Shown piece by piece: positions 24,620-34,314 of a stretch of 64,000 bases of DNA. Below the pieces are notes generated by a model, which made no database searches, was not told the DNA's origin, and saw only the letters and a list, made by a program, of their open reading frames with translations. The stretch covers positions 62,001 through 126,000 of the forward strand of contig PETN01000016.1 of NCBI GenBank assembly GCA_002781365.1. The letters run 5' to 3'. The stretch is from Sulfurimonas sp. CG01_land_8_20_14_3_00_36_23. Lineage in GTDB: Bacteria > Campylobacterota > Campylobacteria > Campylobacterales > Sulfurimonadaceae. Positions within the stretch are counted from its first letter, which is position 1; every line of letters starts with the position of its first letter. The position numbers and the translations under genes are program-made.

Positions 24620-26023
24620 TTATTCTATTATTGCGGCATTCCAGTGTGGATAATGACGTCTTATGAGGGCGTTGAGTTCAATCTCAAACGGCAGTGCTTC
24701 ACTTCTTAGTATCTCTTTTTCTAAACTCTCAGTAATCATTCCTGCTGCGACTGTGTTGTTAGATATTTTGTCAATTAAGATAAAACCACCCATATCTCTG
24801 TTCTCTTCATAGGTGTCAAATGCTAAAATGTCATTGAGCTGAAGCGTTACAGAGGCAATATCATTTAACTCTAAAACATCCACATTACTCTGCTCTTGTG
24901 TATTGACATCTACACGGTAATTAATAGACTCTACGACGGCTGTAGTTGTAGAAGAGCCTCTTTTGAGGAGGTAGCTTTTTCCTGCATGAAATTTCTCTTC
25001 ATCCATCCAAACAAGGTTTGCACTTATCTTGTTAGACTCTGCAATAGAAGCACCCGCTTTTACGATTACATTTCCTCTGCTGATGTCAATCTCTTCGTTA
25101 AGTGTAAGTGTAATCGCACTCCCTGTAGAAGCGGACTCCAAGTTGCCATCATAGGTTACTATCTCTTTTATAGTGGCATGTTTACCTGATGGTAAAACTT
25201 TGATGCTATCGCCTACTGAGATTGTTCCTGAGGCTATCGTTCCTGCAAAACCTCTAAAATCAAGGTTTGGTCTGTTGATGTACTGCACAACCATTCTAAA
25301 AGGTGCATCTGCAGGAGGCGTTGCAAGAGGTACAGTCTCTAAGATGTTTATGAGAGTTCCACCCTTATACCAAGGTGTTTTTTCACTTGGATTGACAACA
25401 TTGTCTCCATCAAGTGCAGACATTGGAATAGAATAAACAGCTTCGATTCCCAACTCTTTTGCAAATTGGCGATACTCCTCATCTATCTTCTCAAAAACTT
25501 CTTGATTAAAATCTAAAAGGTCCATTTTGTTGATGGCTACAACCACATTGCGAATCCCAAGTAAACGAACAATATAAGAGTGACGACGTGTTTGCGTTAC
25601 TATGCCATAGCGTGCATCAATGAGGATGATTGCTAAATCCGCAGTAGAAGCGCCTGTCGCCATATTTCGAGTATATTGCTCATGACCTGGAGTATCTGCA
25701 ATGATAAATTTTCTTTTATCAGTGGAGAAGTAACGGTATGCAACATCAATCGTAATCCCTTGCTCTCTCTCACTTTGAAGTCCATCGACAAGCAGTGCCA
25801 AATCAATTTTATCTCCAGTAGTCCCAACTCTTTTACTATCTGCTTTAATCGCTTCAAGCTGGTCTTCAAAAATAGTTTTTGAATCATGCAACAATCTTCC
25901 AATCAAGGTACTTTTTCCATCATCTACGCTTCCGCATGTGATAAATCTAGATAACTCTTTATGCTCTTGCTGATGTAAATAACTCTCTATATCTGACTCT
26001 ATTAACTCTAATTGCTGTGCCAT
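24620..26023 (-). CDS. cysN: Sulfate adenylyltransferase GTPase subunit CysN
   Basis: 467 residues. The EF-Tu-like GTPase motifs are CGSVDDGKSTLIGRLL (P-loop), DTPGHEQYTRNM (G3) and NKMDL (G4). The length matches CysN without a fused CysC kinase. With CysD it makes APS from sulfate and ATP, driven by GTP hydrolysis. The gene starts at the last base of cysD. No APS kinase gene is present nearby, in line with the APS-type reductase. Confidence 0.96.
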   Translation of the reverse strand: MAQQLELIESDIESYLHQQEHKELSRFITCGSVDDGKSTLIGRLLHDSKTIFEDQLEAIKADSKRVGTTGDKIDLALLVDGLQSEREQGITIDVAYRYFSTDKRKFIIADTPGHEQYTRNMATGASTADLAIILIDARYGIVTQTRRHSYIVRLLGIRNVVVAINKMDLLDFNQEVFEKIDEEYRQFAKELGIEAVYSIPMSALDGDNVVNPSEKTPWYKGGTLINILETVPLATPPADAPFRMVVQYINRPNLDFRGFAGTIASGTISVGDSIKVLPSGKHATIKEIVTYDGNLESASTGSAITLTLNEEIDISRGNVIVKAGASIAESNKISANLVWMDEEKFHAGKSYLLKRGSSTTTAVVESINYRVDVNTQEQSNVDVLELNDIASVTLQLNDILAFDTYEENRDMGGFILIDKISNNTVAAGMITESLEKEILRSEALPFEIELNALIRRHYPHWNAAIIE

Positions 26024-26931
26024 TAAAAATATCCTTCAATTTTTTTCTTTTCCATGGAGCCTGCTTGATCTGCATCGATCAAACGCCCTTGTCTCTCACT
26101 TGTTTTTGTAAGCAACATCTCCTGAATAATCTCAGGAAGTGTCGATGCTTGACTCTCTACTGCACCAGTTAATGGATAACAGCCTAAGGTTCTAAAACGA
26201 ATATTTTCCATAACAGGAACTTCGCCCTCTTCAAGAGGAAGTCTCTCATCATCCACCATGATTTTTATACCATCACGAACAACCACTGGTCTTGGAGCAG
26301 AAAAATAGAGAGGAACAATAGGAATCCCCTCAAGATAGATATATTGCCAAACATCTAACTCCGTCCAATTTGATAAAGGGAAAACACGGATACTCTCACC
26401 TTTTTTTATTCTGCCGTTATAGATACTCCAGATTTCAGGACGCTGTTTTTTTGGATCCCATCTATGGTTTTTATCACGAAAAGAGTAGATTCTCTCTTTT
26501 GCACGACTCTTCTCCTCATCTCTTCTCGCTCCACCAAAAACAGCATCAAATTTATGATGGTTGAGTGCCTGTTTTAAACCCTCTGTTTTCATAACATCTG
26601 TATAAACAGAACTTCCATGTGTAAATGGAGTAACTTTGTTGTTATCGCCCTCAGGATTCGTATGCGTTAAAAGTGTTAATCCCAACTCTTTTACACGCGC
26701 ATCTCTAAACTCAATCATCTCTTTAAACTTCCAAGTAGTATCCACATGCAGAAGTGGAAAGGGAAGTTTTGCAGGATAAAAAGCTTTCAAAGCTAAATGA
26801 AGCATTACAGAGGAGTCTTTACCCACAGAGTAAAGCATTGCTGGGTTTTCAAACTCAGCAATTACTTCTCTCATGATATGAATCGATTCTGCTTCTAATT
26901 TTTTTAAATGTGTCACTCTTTCTTTTGTCAT
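26023..26931 (-). CDS. cysD: Sulfate adenylyltransferase subunit CysD
   Basis: 302 residues, standard CysD length. The PP-loop is [14 protein letters not shown], with later [15 protein letters not shown] and [16 protein letters not shown]. It catalyses ATP-dependent activation of sulfate to APS together with CysN. It starts 23 bases after cysH. Confidence 0.97.
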   Translation of the reverse strand: MTKERVTHLKKLEAESIHIMREVIAEFENPAMLYSVGKDSSVMLHLALKAFYPAKLPFPLLHVDTTWKFKEMIEFRDARVKELGLTLLTHTNPEGDNNKVTPFTHGSSVYTDVMKTEGLKQALNHHKFDAVFGGARRDEEKSRAKERIYSFRDKNHRWDPKKQRPEIWSIYNGRIKKGESIRVFPLSNWTELDVWQYIYLEGIPIVPLYFSAPRPVVVRDGIKIMVDDERLPLEEGEVPVMENIRFRTLGCYPLTGAVESQASTLPEIIQEMLLTKTSERQGRLIDADQAGSMEKKKIEGYF

Positions 26932-26954
26932 TTTATTTGCCTTACTTTATAGTG

Positions 26955-27662
26955 TTAGTTATTTTTTAAGTGCAGTCCACACTCTTTATGTTCTGGACTC
27001 TCCCACCACCATCTTCCAGAGCGAATATCTTCGCCTGCCGCGATGGCACGGGTACATGGAGCACATCCAATACTTGGAAAGCCCTGTTCGTGTAACTCAT
27101 TGTATGGAACTTTATGTTTTTTAAGATAGTCCCAAACTTCCTCTTCACTCCATTCGATGAGTGGATTTATTTTGATGAGATTGTTTCCTTCATCAAATTC
27201 AACCAACTTCATACTCTCTCTTGTTTGAGATTGACTACGACGCAGTCCTGTTATCCAAACATCAAGCGTGCTTAAAGCTCTTTTGAGTGGAGCAATTTTA
27301 CGAATATGACAACACTCTTTTCTATTCTCTATGCTCTCTTTAAATCCATTGATGCCCTGTGTTTGGTAAAGTGTCTCAACATCTTTGGCATGTGGAAATA
27401 GAACATCTATCTTAATGTTGTATTTTCTATTTGTTAAATCCATCACTTTATAAGTTTGCTCATAAAGTCTACCCGTATCAAGAGTAAATATTTTTGCCTT
27501 TGCATCTTGTTTGAGTAGCAAGTCTGTAAGAACCTGATCCTCTGCACCAAGACTCGATGCCAATGCTATCTTCTCGCCATAGGTAGATAAAAAATATTTT
27601 AGTACCTCTTCTATAGGGGCATTTTCAAATTTTTTGTTCAATAAATCAATATTTTCTTTCAT
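26955..27662 (-). CDS. cysH: APS reductase (assimilatory, iron-sulfur type)
   Basis: 235 residues. PP-loop-like ASSLGAEDQVL, then KECCHIRKIAPL and, near the end, GCAPCTRA. The CC...CxxC set binds a 4Fe-4S cluster and marks APS (not PAPS) reductases; the redox-active Cys is in the C-terminal HKECGLH. It reduces APS to sulfite and AMP. Lack of a CysC kinase in the cluster agrees. An exact copy of the repeat at 27386 encodes F-P-H-A-K. Confidence 0.93.
   Translation of the reverse strand: MKENIDLLNKKFENAPIEEVLKYFLSTYGEKIALASSLGAEDQVLTDLLLKQDAKAKIFTLDTGRLYEQTYKVMDLTNRKYNIKIDVLFPHAKDVETLYQTQGINGFKESIENRKECCHIRKIAPLKRALSTLDVWITGLRRSQSQTRESMKLVEFDEGNNLIKINPLIEWSEEEVWDYLKKHKVPYNELHEQGFPSIGCAPCTRAIAAGEDIRSGRWWWESPEHKECGLHLKNN
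27386..27398 (-). repeat. Dispersed 13-bp repeat, exact
   Basis: Exact copy inside cysH; the only core-bearing copy in the whole sulfate cluster. Confidence 0.9.
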
Positions 27663-27670
27663 CTTCTCTC

Positions 27671-27901
27671 CTATATTGAATAATCGTTTTGTGTTGGTTT
27701 GTATCGACCAAAATTACTCGCATTCCAAGCTCTTTCATGAAAGTAATACAAAATCATTTTTGTCACCACCTCAATAGAACCTATAGAGACAGCCATAATA
27801 AGATTGCCTGTTATGAAATAGGAAATAATCATAGTGTCTAGAGTTCCTACCGCTCTCCATGAGATGGTTTTTATAATACTTCGATAGTGTTTCTCTCGCA
27901 T
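27671..27901 (-). CDS. DUF2061 membrane protein
   Basis: 76 residues. KTISWRAVGTLDTMIISYFITGN matches DUF2061, with one or two membrane helices and a C-terminal YYFHERAWN segment also typical of the family. DUF2061 genes are often found in cys operons; a role in sulfate handling is inference from context. It sits between cysK and cysH with gaps of 14 and 8 bases. Confidence 0.88.
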   Translation of the reverse strand: MREKHYRSIIKTISWRAVGTLDTMIISYFITGNLIMAVSIGSIEVVTKMILYYFHERAWNASNFGRYKPTQNDYSI

Positions 27902-27915
27902 TTACTACTCTCTTA

Positions 27916-28845
27916 TTAATTCTCAGAAGGGTATTCGTACAGTTCTGTACTTAAATATCTCTCTCCTGTGTCACATAGTATTGTTACTATTGTTTTGCCT
28001 CTGTTCTCAGGACGTGCAGCGATTTTATAAGCTGCTGCGACGTTTGAACCTGCTGAAATCCCAACTAAAAGTCCCTCTTTTTTCGCAATCTCTCTTGCTG
28101 TTTGGAACGCTTCATCATTTGAAATCTGGATGATTTCATCATAAACTTCAGTATTTAAAACTTTAGGAATAAATCCCGCACCTATACCTTGGATTTTATG
28201 CGGTCCTGGTGCTCCACCTGAGAGAACGGGTGAGGCTTCTGGTTCTACTGCAATGATTTGAATATCTTTGTTGTACTGTTTGAGCACTTCACCAACGCCT
28301 GTAATCGTTCCACCTGTTCCGATAGCCGCTACAAAAATATCCACCTTACCATCTGTATCTCTCCAAATCTCTTGTGCCGTTGTTTGACGGTGAACTTCAG
28401 GATTGTCACTGTTTTCAAACTGCTGAAGAAGAACTGCATTGGGTGTTGTTTGAGAAAGTTCAACTGCCTTAGCAACTGCTCCAGCCATCCCTTTTGCAGG
28501 TTCTGTGAGAACGATCTCTGCACCTAAGGCTACTAAGAGGCGTCTTCTTTCAATACTCATAGAGCTTGGCATCGTTAATACTAATTTTAATCCAAGGTTT
28601 GCAGCAATCGATGCTAATGCAATTCCTGTGTTTCCACTTGTCGGTTCAATAAGCACGCTGTTTTCATTGATTTCACCACGCCCTAAAGCTTGTAAAATCA
28701 TGTTGCTGCCGATTCTGTCTTTAACTGAACCTGATGGATTCATGAACTCGCATTTACCTAAAAGTGTTGTTTCATTCGTTTCTTGCTTTAGTTTGATTAA
28801 AGGTGTATTACCAATTAACTCTGTGATATTTGACGCTACTTTCAT
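27916..28845 (-). CDS. cysK: Cysteine synthase A
   Basis: 309 residues. The PLP lysine lies in NPSGSVKDRIGSNMI. EPTSGNTGIALA, IGTGGTITGVGEVL and GISAGSNVAA are the O-acetylserine sulfhydrylase motifs. It condenses sulfide with O-acetylserine to give cysteine. It is the first gene of the sulfate assimilation run; the inverted repeat 75-115 bases upstream may control the whole cluster. Confidence 0.96.
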   Translation of the reverse strand: MKVASNITELIGNTPLIKLKQETNETTLLGKCEFMNPSGSVKDRIGSNMILQALGRGEINENSVLIEPTSGNTGIALASIAANLGLKLVLTMPSSMSIERRRLLVALGAEIVLTEPAKGMAGAVAKAVELSQTTPNAVLLQQFENSDNPEVHRQTTAQEIWRDTDGKVDIFVAAIGTGGTITGVGEVLKQYNKDIQIIAVEPEASPVLSGGAPGPHKIQGIGAGFIPKVLNTEVYDEIIQISNDEAFQTAREIAKKEGLLVGISAGSNVAAAYKIAARPENRGKTIVTILCDTGERYLSTELYEYPSEN

Positions 28846-28919
28846 CTTTTTTTCTCCTAACTGTAATATTTAAATTACATGATTGATTAAACTTTGATGA
28901 GATAATATCAGAAAATAAG

Positions 28920-28959
28920 TTTATTCCATAGTATCCATACTGTTTTACTATGGAATAAA
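28920..28959. promoter_or_regulatory. 14-bp perfect inverted repeat upstream of cysK
   Basis: TTTATTCCATAGTA at 28920-28933 and its exact complement at 28946-28959 are separated by 12 bases. It lies between the GGDEF-EAL stop and the cysK start, on the upstream side of the sulfate cluster. An operator for the cluster's Rrf2 regulator is the favoured reading. A terminator is less likely: the stem is AT-rich, and no uninterrupted T run follows on the minus strand. Confidence 0.55.
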
Positions 28960-29009
28960 GCTAAAAAAGAGTTTGGCAAAAGGCTCTTGGCAAACTATTT
29001 AGGCTGATT

Positions 29010-31124
29010 TTAGTGGGAGCTGTTTTTTAGAAGGAGCGTGATTTCATCCGCTGGGATTGGTTTTGAGTAGAGATATCCTTGTATAAAGTAACAACCATTT
29101 CTTATAAGGAACTCTTTTTGAGACTTCTCTTCTACACCCTCAGCTATGATTTTGAGGTTTAAACTTGTTCCAAGAGCAATAATCGCCTTGGTTATCGCCA
29201 TGTCATCCTCATCATGTGGAATATCCATAATAAAAGATCTATCTATTTTAAGTTTTTTAATCGGGAGTTTTTTGAGATAGGAGAGCGAAGAGTAGCCTGT
29301 TCCAAAATCATCTATGGCAATATTGATTCCAAGCTTGTCAAGCGCATTGAGTTTTTGAATGGACTCTTCAGGATTACTCATAATGTGGCTCTCTAAAACT
29401 TCTAATTCCAGCCAATGCGTCTGAAAATCAAGTTTTTGCATCGTATCGAGTAAGTCAGAGACAAAATCTTTTGAATTTAGTTGTGCCATGGTGAGGTTGA
29501 GGGAGAGTTTTCCAGGTTCAAGAGAGTCTCTGTACCATTGAGCAAATCTTCGCATAGCCTCATGCATAACAATTTTATCTATCTCTAAAATGAGACCACT
29601 TTCATGGGCGATGGAGAGGAATTTGCCTGGCGGAATAATTCCTAAATCTGGATGTCTCCATCGAACAAGCGCTTCCATTCCTATGATTTTATCTGTGAGT
29701 ACATTATATTGGGGTTGAAAATAGACAAGAAACTGATTCTCTTTTATAGCTTGTAAAAGAGAGTTCTCCATGATGACTTTTTCAAAAGCGAGTTGCGTCA
29801 TCTCAGAGGAGTAGAATCGAAAGTTATTTCTTCCCTCATCTTTTGCTTTATACATGGCAGCATCTGCGAACTTTGTTAAGTCATTTGCATCCGCTGAATC
29901 TTCAGGGTATAAGCTTATCCCAATACTAGCTGTCATATAGAGTGTATGTGCATCAATTTTTATGGGCTCTTTGATAGCATCTATAATTTTGTTTGTAATC
30001 GCAGAGATGTATTGAATCTTTTTGATATTGTTTAAAATGATTGCAAATTCATCCCCACCTAATCTTGCAACTGTATCCTCTGAATCTGTAAGTGCATTTA
30101 ATCTGCAAGCCACTTCAATAATGACTCTATCCCCTAGTGTATGTCCAAGTGAATCATTGATTTTTTTAAACTGATCTAAATCTATAAAGAGTAGAGCAAA
30201 ATGATGATTGCTATGTTGAGCGTGAATGATGGATTGGGATAACCTGTCTTGAAAAAGGTTTCGATTTGGAAGTGAGGTAAGTGAATCATAATTCTCTTTG
30301 AAGCTTATCTGCTCACTCTGTTTTAGAATCTGCTCTTCGGCTTGTACAATCTCTGTAATATCTGTAGAAAAAATAACAAGGGCTTTTGTATGATAATAGG
30401 ATAATTCATGAATATAGGATTGTACATGGTAGGTTGTGCCATCTTTTCTAAGGCGAAGGGCTCTATTAGAAATAGTTTTTTGAGTTTCTGCATAGACTTT
30501 TTTTAAGAGTTCAACTTTTTCTAAAGACAAATCAACATTGATATCAAATATTGTGAGCCCTAAGAGCTCTTCAAATGTATATCCTATAGTCTTGCATGCA
30601 CTTTGGTTTGCATATAAAATATTTAATGTTTCATACTCTAAGACATAGATTTCATTTGCTGAGTACTCTACAAGTTCAGAAAGCGCAGCAGAGTTTTTTT
30701 CTAGAGTTACTTTGTGTGTAACATCTTGCGTCGTCCCGATAAGTTTGAAAGGCTTCTTCTCTTCATCATAAATAACCTGACCATGAAGCAACAAATTGAT
30801 TGTTTCTCCAGACTCTTTTGTGAGTCTACACTCAAAGGATTCAACTTCTCCACTCTGCATAATCTTTGCTAAGGTTTGTTGCGCTCTTGGTAAATCTTCA
30901 GGGACTAAGTGCGATAAAAAAAGTTCTAAGGTTGGTTCAACTTCACCTACTTTGTAACCATAGTTCAGATAACTTTGATCTGACCAAATTGATTTTTTAG
31001 TCACTAAATCTATTTCCCAACTGCCTAGCTTTGTGATATTTTCTAGGAGCATAAAGCTATTTTCTTTAGCTTGTAGCTTCTTTAAAGCTGTAGCTAAATC
31101 ATCTTTTAAGATGTCTATTGGCAT
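29010..31124 (-). CDS. PAS-PAS-GGDEF-EAL cyclic-di-GMP protein
   Basis: 704 residues from the ATG at 31124 (MPIDILKDDL), with AAGGA upstream; a longer in-frame reading to 31184 is less likely. Two PAS domains (about 20-130 and 140-260) precede a GGDEF domain with intact RLGGDEFAII and an EAL domain with GMEALVRWRHP, a catalytic Glu in LEVLESH, and IDDFGTGYSS and IAEGVEE. Both enzymatic halves look active, so it may make and break c-di-GMP. There is no membrane segment. Its start codon is the ATG inside an exact copy of the dispersed repeat. Confidence 0.9.
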   Translation of the reverse strand: MPIDILKDDLATALKKLQAKENSFMLLENITKLGSWEIDLVTKKSIWSDQSYLNYGYKVGEVEPTLELFLSHLVPEDLPRAQQTLAKIMQSGEVESFECRLTKESGETINLLLHGQVIYDEEKKPFKLIGTTQDVTHKVTLEKNSAALSELVEYSANEIYVLEYETLNILYANQSACKTIGYTFEELLGLTIFDINVDLSLEKVELLKKVYAETQKTISNRALRLRKDGTTYHVQSYIHELSYYHTKALVIFSTDITEIVQAEEQILKQSEQISFKENYDSLTSLPNRNLFQDRLSQSIIHAQHSNHHFALLFIDLDQFKKINDSLGHTLGDRVIIEVACRLNALTDSEDTVARLGGDEFAIILNNIKKIQYISAITNKIIDAIKEPIKIDAHTLYMTASIGISLYPEDSADANDLTKFADAAMYKAKDEGRNNFRFYSSEMTQLAFEKVIMENSLLQAIKENQFLVYFQPQYNVLTDKIIGMEALVRWRHPDLGIIPPGKFLSIAHESGLILEIDKIVMHEAMRRFAQWYRDSLEPGKLSLNLTMAQLNSKDFVSDLLDTMQKLDFQTHWLELEVLESHIMSNPEESIQKLNALDKLGINIAIDDFGTGYSSLSYLKKLPIKKLKIDRSFIMDIPHDEDDMAITKAIIALGTSLNLKIIAEGVEEKSQKEFLIRNGCYFIQGYLYSKPIPADEITLLLKNSSH

Positions 31125-31131
31125 GTGGAAA
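31119..31131 (-). repeat. Dispersed 13-bp repeat, exact, spanning a start codon
   Basis: Exact copy whose internal ATG is the predicted start of the GGDEF-EAL gene. Confidence 0.9.
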
Positions 31132-31331
31132 TTCCTTTTTGAAACGATTAAGTGAGTCATTGAAATTATATTGAGGCTTATCATAGTTATAAATTACTAA
31201 GATAGAAATTAAAGTATAGATTTACACAAGATTGAAATTTTTTTGAAACTATGCTTTAAGAGTTGTTACTTTATTAAGTGTACAATAACCCAAAAGATGG
31301 ACAAAAATAGATAGGAAACAGAGGAGAAAAG

Positions 31332-32663
31332 ATGAAACTATATGCCCCGTGGGAAAAAGCTTTCAATAAAATTTCAACACCATTTGAGCATTTTATACAT
31401 GCCCAAACGACTACAGGTATGGTTTTAATGTTTATGACGGTGGTAGCTTTACTTCTCGCAAACACACCACTTACTGAAGCATATTCACATTTTTTTCATA
31501 CGAAAGTAGATGTAACAGTTGGCTCTTGGCAACTCTCCCACACTATCCACCACTGGATAAATGATGGTTTGATGGCTATATTTTTCTTCATCATTGGGCT
31601 AGAGATTAAAAGAGAGATTTTAGCAGGAGAGCTATCAAATATTAAAGTTGCTATTCTCCCTATTTTAGCGGCTATCGGTGGTATGGTTTTTCCCGCACTC
31701 ATATATCTTTCCATTAACTCAGGTGAAGTTGGAGCTTCTGGATGGGGCATCCCGATGGCTACAGATATTGCATTCGCAATTAGTGCATTGGTGCTTTTAG
31801 GAAAAAGAATACCCTCCGCACTCGTAACATTTTTAGTCGCTCTTGCTATTGTGGATGACCTTGGTGCTGTTTTAGTGATTGCAATATTTTATACAGAAGA
31901 GATAATCTTTCTACCACTTGCTTTAGCTGGAGTCTCTTTTTTGATTCTAGTTTTATTTAACCGTTTTGGGATACATATGATTTTGCCCTATTTTATAGTA
32001 GGCTTATTTATGTGGTTTTTCATGTTAGAATCAGGAGTACATGCAACAATAGCAGGTGTAATTGCTGCCATGGCAATACCATCAAAACCAAAGCAGACCC
32101 CTTTAGACTTCACTCAGCATGCAAAAAATTTACTCGATGAATATGATAACTATCCAGTCGCTACAGATCACATGATGCATGAGAAACAAAAAGCAATTTT
32201 AATCAATTTACAAGATAGAATAGATGCGACTGGCACACCTGCTGCAAGGTTGGAACATGCCCTTCACCTTCCTGTTGCTCTTCTTATTATTCCTCTTTTT
32301 GCACTTGCAAATGCAGGAATTAGTATAGATTTTAGCTCTATAGGGGCGACGATTATGGAACCTGTTTCCCTTGGTATTATCGCTGGTCTCATTCTAGGAA
32401 AAGTGATGGGAATTTTTGGTGTTTCTTGGGTAGCAATAAAATTAAAAATTGCGAAACTTCCACAAGGAAGCAGTATGAGTCAAATTTTTGGTGTAGCATT
32501 TCTTGGAGGGATTGGTTTTACCATGTCTATTTTCGTAGCAGACTTGGCATTTTTAGGAAATGATGCACTGATATTTCAAGCTAAAGTAGGGATCTTAACC
32601 GCCTCACTCTTTGCAGGTTTGTTTGGCTATCTATGGTTAAGGTTAGTGTCAAAAAGAGCTTAA
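31332..32663 (+). CDS. nhaA: Na+/H+ antiporter NhaA
   Basis: 443 residues, about 12 membrane helices, with GAGGAG-type ribosome site. NhaA motifs: GLEIKREIL, IPMATDIAFAIS and IVDDLGAVLVIAIFYT with the paired ion-binding Asp residues, and GGIGFTMSIFVADLAF near the end. It exports Na+ in exchange for H+ and controls cytoplasmic pH. A loop of ~60 residues between the two halves (SKPKQTPLDF onwards) is longer than in E. coli. The 3' end overlaps ribA by 4 bases. Confidence 0.96.
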   Translation: MKLYAPWEKAFNKISTPFEHFIHAQTTTGMVLMFMTVVALLLANTPLTEAYSHFFHTKVDVTVGSWQLSHTIHHWINDGLMAIFFFIIGLEIKREILAGELSNIKVAILPILAAIGGMVFPALIYLSINSGEVGASGWGIPMATDIAFAISALVLLGKRIPSALVTFLVALAIVDDLGAVLVIAIFYTEEIIFLPLALAGVSFLILVLFNRFGIHMILPYFIVGLFMWFFMLESGVHATIAGVIAAMAIPSKPKQTPLDFTQHAKNLLDEYDNYPVATDHMMHEKQKAILINLQDRIDATGTPAARLEHALHLPVALLIIPLFALANAGISIDFSSIGATIMEPVSLGIIAGLILGKVMGIFGVSWVAIKLKIAKLPQGSSMSQIFGVAFLGGIGFTMSIFVADLAFLGNDALIFQAKVGILTASLFAGLFGYLWLRLVSKRA

Positions 32664-33223
32664 AGGAGATGCCCCATCTCCTCTTTTTTAGTGTTTAAAT
32701 AATCTTCGTTATAACTATTTGACTTCATAATAATTGGGAGTCGCTCTACAATTTCTATATCATTGATAGAGTTGATTTTATCTGGGTTATTTGTTAAAAG
32801 TTTGATACGATGAATGTCAAAGTGATGTAAGATTTGAGTTACAATCTCATACGTTCTCTCATCTGCACGAAAACCAAGCTGATGGTTTGCTTCTATGGTG
32901 TTGTAGCCTCTGTCTTGAAGTGCGTAGGCATTTATCTTGTTAAAAAGACCTATGTTACGTCCCTCTTGTCTAAGATAAATAACCATGCCTTTCATTTTAG
33001 AAGCTAATGTCAAAGCATACTCAAGTTGGTCTCCGCAATCACATTTAAGACTTCCAAGTGCATCGCCTGTTAAACACTCTGAATGCACGCGAACCATAGG
33101 AACTTCATCCAAGTTGTCTGTATAGATAGCAAGATGTTCTTTATTTCCCTCTTTGAAAGCTTTTACTTTGAAGTTACCAAATCTAGAAGGTAGGTTTGCT
33201 ACTTCGGAAATTTTTATATTCAT
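32660..33223 (-). CDS. ribA: GTP cyclohydrolase II
   Basis: 187 residues. The zinc Cys motif is HSECLTGDALGSLKCDCGDQL, and RQEGRNIGLFNKINAYALQD holds the catalytic region. It performs the first step of riboflavin synthesis from GTP. It is the single-domain form, not fused to RibB. It is convergent with nhaA and divergent from hemB (66-base gap). ribH lies about 14 kb away. Confidence 0.95.
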   Translation of the reverse strand: MNIKISEVANLPSRFGNFKVKAFKEGNKEHLAIYTDNLDEVPMVRVHSECLTGDALGSLKCDCGDQLEYALTLASKMKGMVIYLRQEGRNIGLFNKINAYALQDRGYNTIEANHQLGFRADERTYEIVTQILHHFDIHRIKLLTNNPDKINSINDIEIVERLPIIMKSNSYNEDYLNTKKEEMGHLL

Positions 33224-33288
33224 TAATTTAATCTTTATAACGGTAAAATATTTTTGAAAAATTATTATAGCAAAAAAAAAGGTTTATC

Positions 33289-34260
33289 ATGTTCCAAAGA
33301 TTTCGTAGAACTCGTTTAAATAGCCATCTTCGTTCGTTAGTTAGAGAGACCCATGTTCGCGTGGATGACTTTATCTATCCACTCTTTATTCGTCCAGGAA
33401 AAGGGATTAAAAATGAGGTCTCCTCTATGCCAGGTGTATTTCAGATGAGTATTGATGAGGTTTTAAAAGAGTGTGTAGAGTTAAAAGAGCTTGGGATTTA
33501 CTCCATCATCCTTTTTGGAATTCCAGATGTCAAAGACTCTATCGGTTCGGACTCTTTATGTGAGCATGGAATTATTGCTTCTTCTATTCGTGCTATTAAA
33601 GAGGCACACCCTGAGATGTTTATCGTAACGGATTTGTGCTTTTGTGAATATACAGACCACGGACATTGTGGGATTATCGATATGGAACATGAGACAGTAA
33701 ATAATGATGCTACGCTAGAAATATCTGCAAAACAAGCCATCATTCATGCGCAGGCAGGTGCGGATATGATTGCACCTTCAGGTATGATGGATGGAATTAT
33801 TCAAACATTAAGAGAAGCTCTTGATGGGGCAGGGTATGAAAACCTTCCTATTATGAGCTACTCGACAAAGTTTGCTTCAGGTTACTATGGACCATTCCGT
33901 GATGTTGCAGAGTCAACACCTAGTTTTGGAAACCGTGCATCGTATCAAATGGATCCTGCAAATCGCCGTGAAGCACTTAATGAGTCGATTTCAGATGAGA
34001 TGCAAGGCGCTGATATTTTAATGGTAAAACCAGCTTTGGCATATTTAGATATTGTTCGAGAGATAAAAGATAATACTTCCCTTCCAATGGCAGTTTACAA
34101 TGTAAGTGGAGAGTATGCAATGCTAAAATTAGCGCAGAAACATAACCTTATAGATTATGATAGAGTTTTAATGGAGACAATGGTTAGTTTTAAACGTGCA
34201 GGGGCTGATATTATCATCTCCTACCATGCCAAAGAGGTTGCGAAGCTCTTAAAAAACTAG
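33289..34260 (+). CDS. hemB: Porphobilinogen synthase
   Basis: 323 residues, normal HemB length. [16 protein letters not shown] carries the metal-site Cys residues, [23 protein letters not shown] (Schiff-base Lys) and [11 protein letters not shown] the active site. It joins two 5-aminolevulinate molecules for tetrapyrrole synthesis, feeding both heme and the siroheme used by the sulfite reductase. argF follows 54 bases downstream. Confidence 0.97.
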   Translation: MFQRFRRTRLNSHLRSLVRETHVRVDDFIYPLFIRPGKGIKNEVSSMPGVFQMSIDEVLKECVELKELGIYSIILFGIPDVKDSIGSDSLCEHGIIASSIRAIKEAHPEMFIVTDLCFCEYTDHGHCGIIDMEHETVNNDATLEISAKQAIIHAQAGADMIAPSGMMDGIIQTLREALDGAGYENLPIMSYSTKFASGYYGPFRDVAESTPSFGNRASYQMDPANRREALNESISDEMQGADILMVKPALAYLDIVREIKDNTSLPMAVYNVSGEYAMLKLAQKHNLIDYDRVLMETMVSFKRAGADIIISYHAKEVAKLLKN

Positions 34261-34314
34261 TTTTAAGAAAAGTATATTAGAATATGAAACTAAGTAAAAA
34301 TATAGGAAGAACAA

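Noticed and set aside
26739-26751. Possible repeat copy in cysD (TATCCACATGCAG)
   Set aside because: Three mismatches to the consensus; compatible with chance for an 8-base core.
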